Shown here: one piece after another, positions 13,252-13,277 of the stretch
Numbering within the stretch: position 1 is the first letter of the stretch
Layout: each line of letters begins with the position of its first letter
Source: JBOGWP01 sp050693875
GTDB lineage: Bacteria; Actinomycetota; CADDZG01; JAHWKV01; JBOGWP01
DNA: 13,277 nt
NCBI GenBank assembly: GCA_050693875.1
Contig: JBOGWP010000020.1
Span: forward strand, 1 to 13,277
Direction: 5' to 3'
The notes under the pieces: generated by a model
The model's input: only the letters and a program-made list of their open reading frames with translations
Database searches by the model: none
What the model was told of the DNA's origin: nothing
Program-made: the position numbers and the translations under genes

Positions 13252-13269
13252 GTCTCGGAAACCTTGACA
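13250..13269 (-). repeat. Right terminal inverted repeat of the IS3 element
   Basis: On the minus strand this reads TGTCAAGGTTTCCGAGACAG and pairs with 11975-11993. It lies about 33 bases upstream of the orfA start codon. Confidence 0.85.
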
Positions 13270-13277
13270 CGCGCCAC

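Larger units (their letters stand above)
11975..13269 (-). mobile_element. Complete IS3-family insertion sequence
   Basis: A 1295-bp element bounded by near-identical inverted ends: TGTCAAGCTTCCGAGACAG on the left, and on the right, read inward, TGTCAAGGTTTCCGAGACAG. It contains orfA (HTH protein) and orfB (DDE integrase) on the minus strand in the usual IS3 order, overlapping in -1 phase. Its length is normal for the family. The flanks do not show a clear 3-5 bp target duplication: CCG precedes the left end and CGC follows the right, and only a CG is shared. The direct repeat may have been lost by rearrangement. Just outside both ends the bases continue the symmetry (CGTGTCAAG / CTTGACACG). 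The IS sits 54 bases beyond the decayed CPBP gene. Both ORFs are intact, so it could still move. Confidence 0.88.

Noticed and set aside
1..13277. Search for tRNA, rRNA, CRISPR arrays, riboswitches or phage attachment sites
   Set aside because: I saw no cloverleaf, rRNA-like conserved stretch, regularly spaced repeat, T-box or known riboswitch core in the window.

Overview
The window is very GC-rich (roughly 70% by eye), uses GTG starts freely, and carries an HU protein with a long Lys/Ala/Pro tail. It also has DUF6390, DUF402, DUF2330 and cupredoxin genes of a type common in Actinomycetota. I infer chromosomal DNA of an actinobacterium, probably a deep-branching environmental lineage. This rests on gene content and base composition only.

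Layout. (1) 1-644, minus: the first half of a hotdog acyl-CoA thioesterase runs in frame into the C-terminal part of an IS66-type transposase, which leaves the window at its left edge. (2) 755-2647, plus: a DUF6390 protein, an HU/histone-like DNA-binding protein and a DUF402 protein. (3) 2668-5162, minus: a two-component pair, with the response regulator first and the PhoR-like kinase overlapping it by 4 bases. (4) 5163-5514: a 352-base divergent intergenic region with a strong short hairpin. (5) 5515-9365, plus: a patatin-like lipid hydrolase, a PlsC-like acyltransferase 15 bases downstream, then an M3-family oligoendopeptidase. (6) 9450-10876, plus: a membrane-anchored exported DUF2330 protein overlapping by 4 bases a secreted type-1 copper protein. 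(7) 10912-11920: two decayed gene pieces joined together, the front of an MFS exporter and the back of a CPBP (CAAX-protease-like) membrane protein, with several frameshifts and a stop. (8) 11975-13269: a complete IS3-family insertion sequence with inverted ends, orfA and orfB.

The intact core (755-10876) looks like ordinary housekeeping and accessory genes: nucleoid packaging, envelope signalling, lipid remodelling, peptide turnover and an exported copper protein. Both outer parts of the window carry mobile-element sequence and genes cut in half and joined to something else. These are either real scars of IS-driven rearrangement or assembly joins. I did not find a convincing undescribed multi-gene system. 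The best leads are the two gene chimeras, a repeated '-10 box then exactly six bases then GTG' arrangement that suggests leaderless mRNAs, the asparagine in the catalytic box of the acyltransferase, and the DUF2330-cupredoxin pair.
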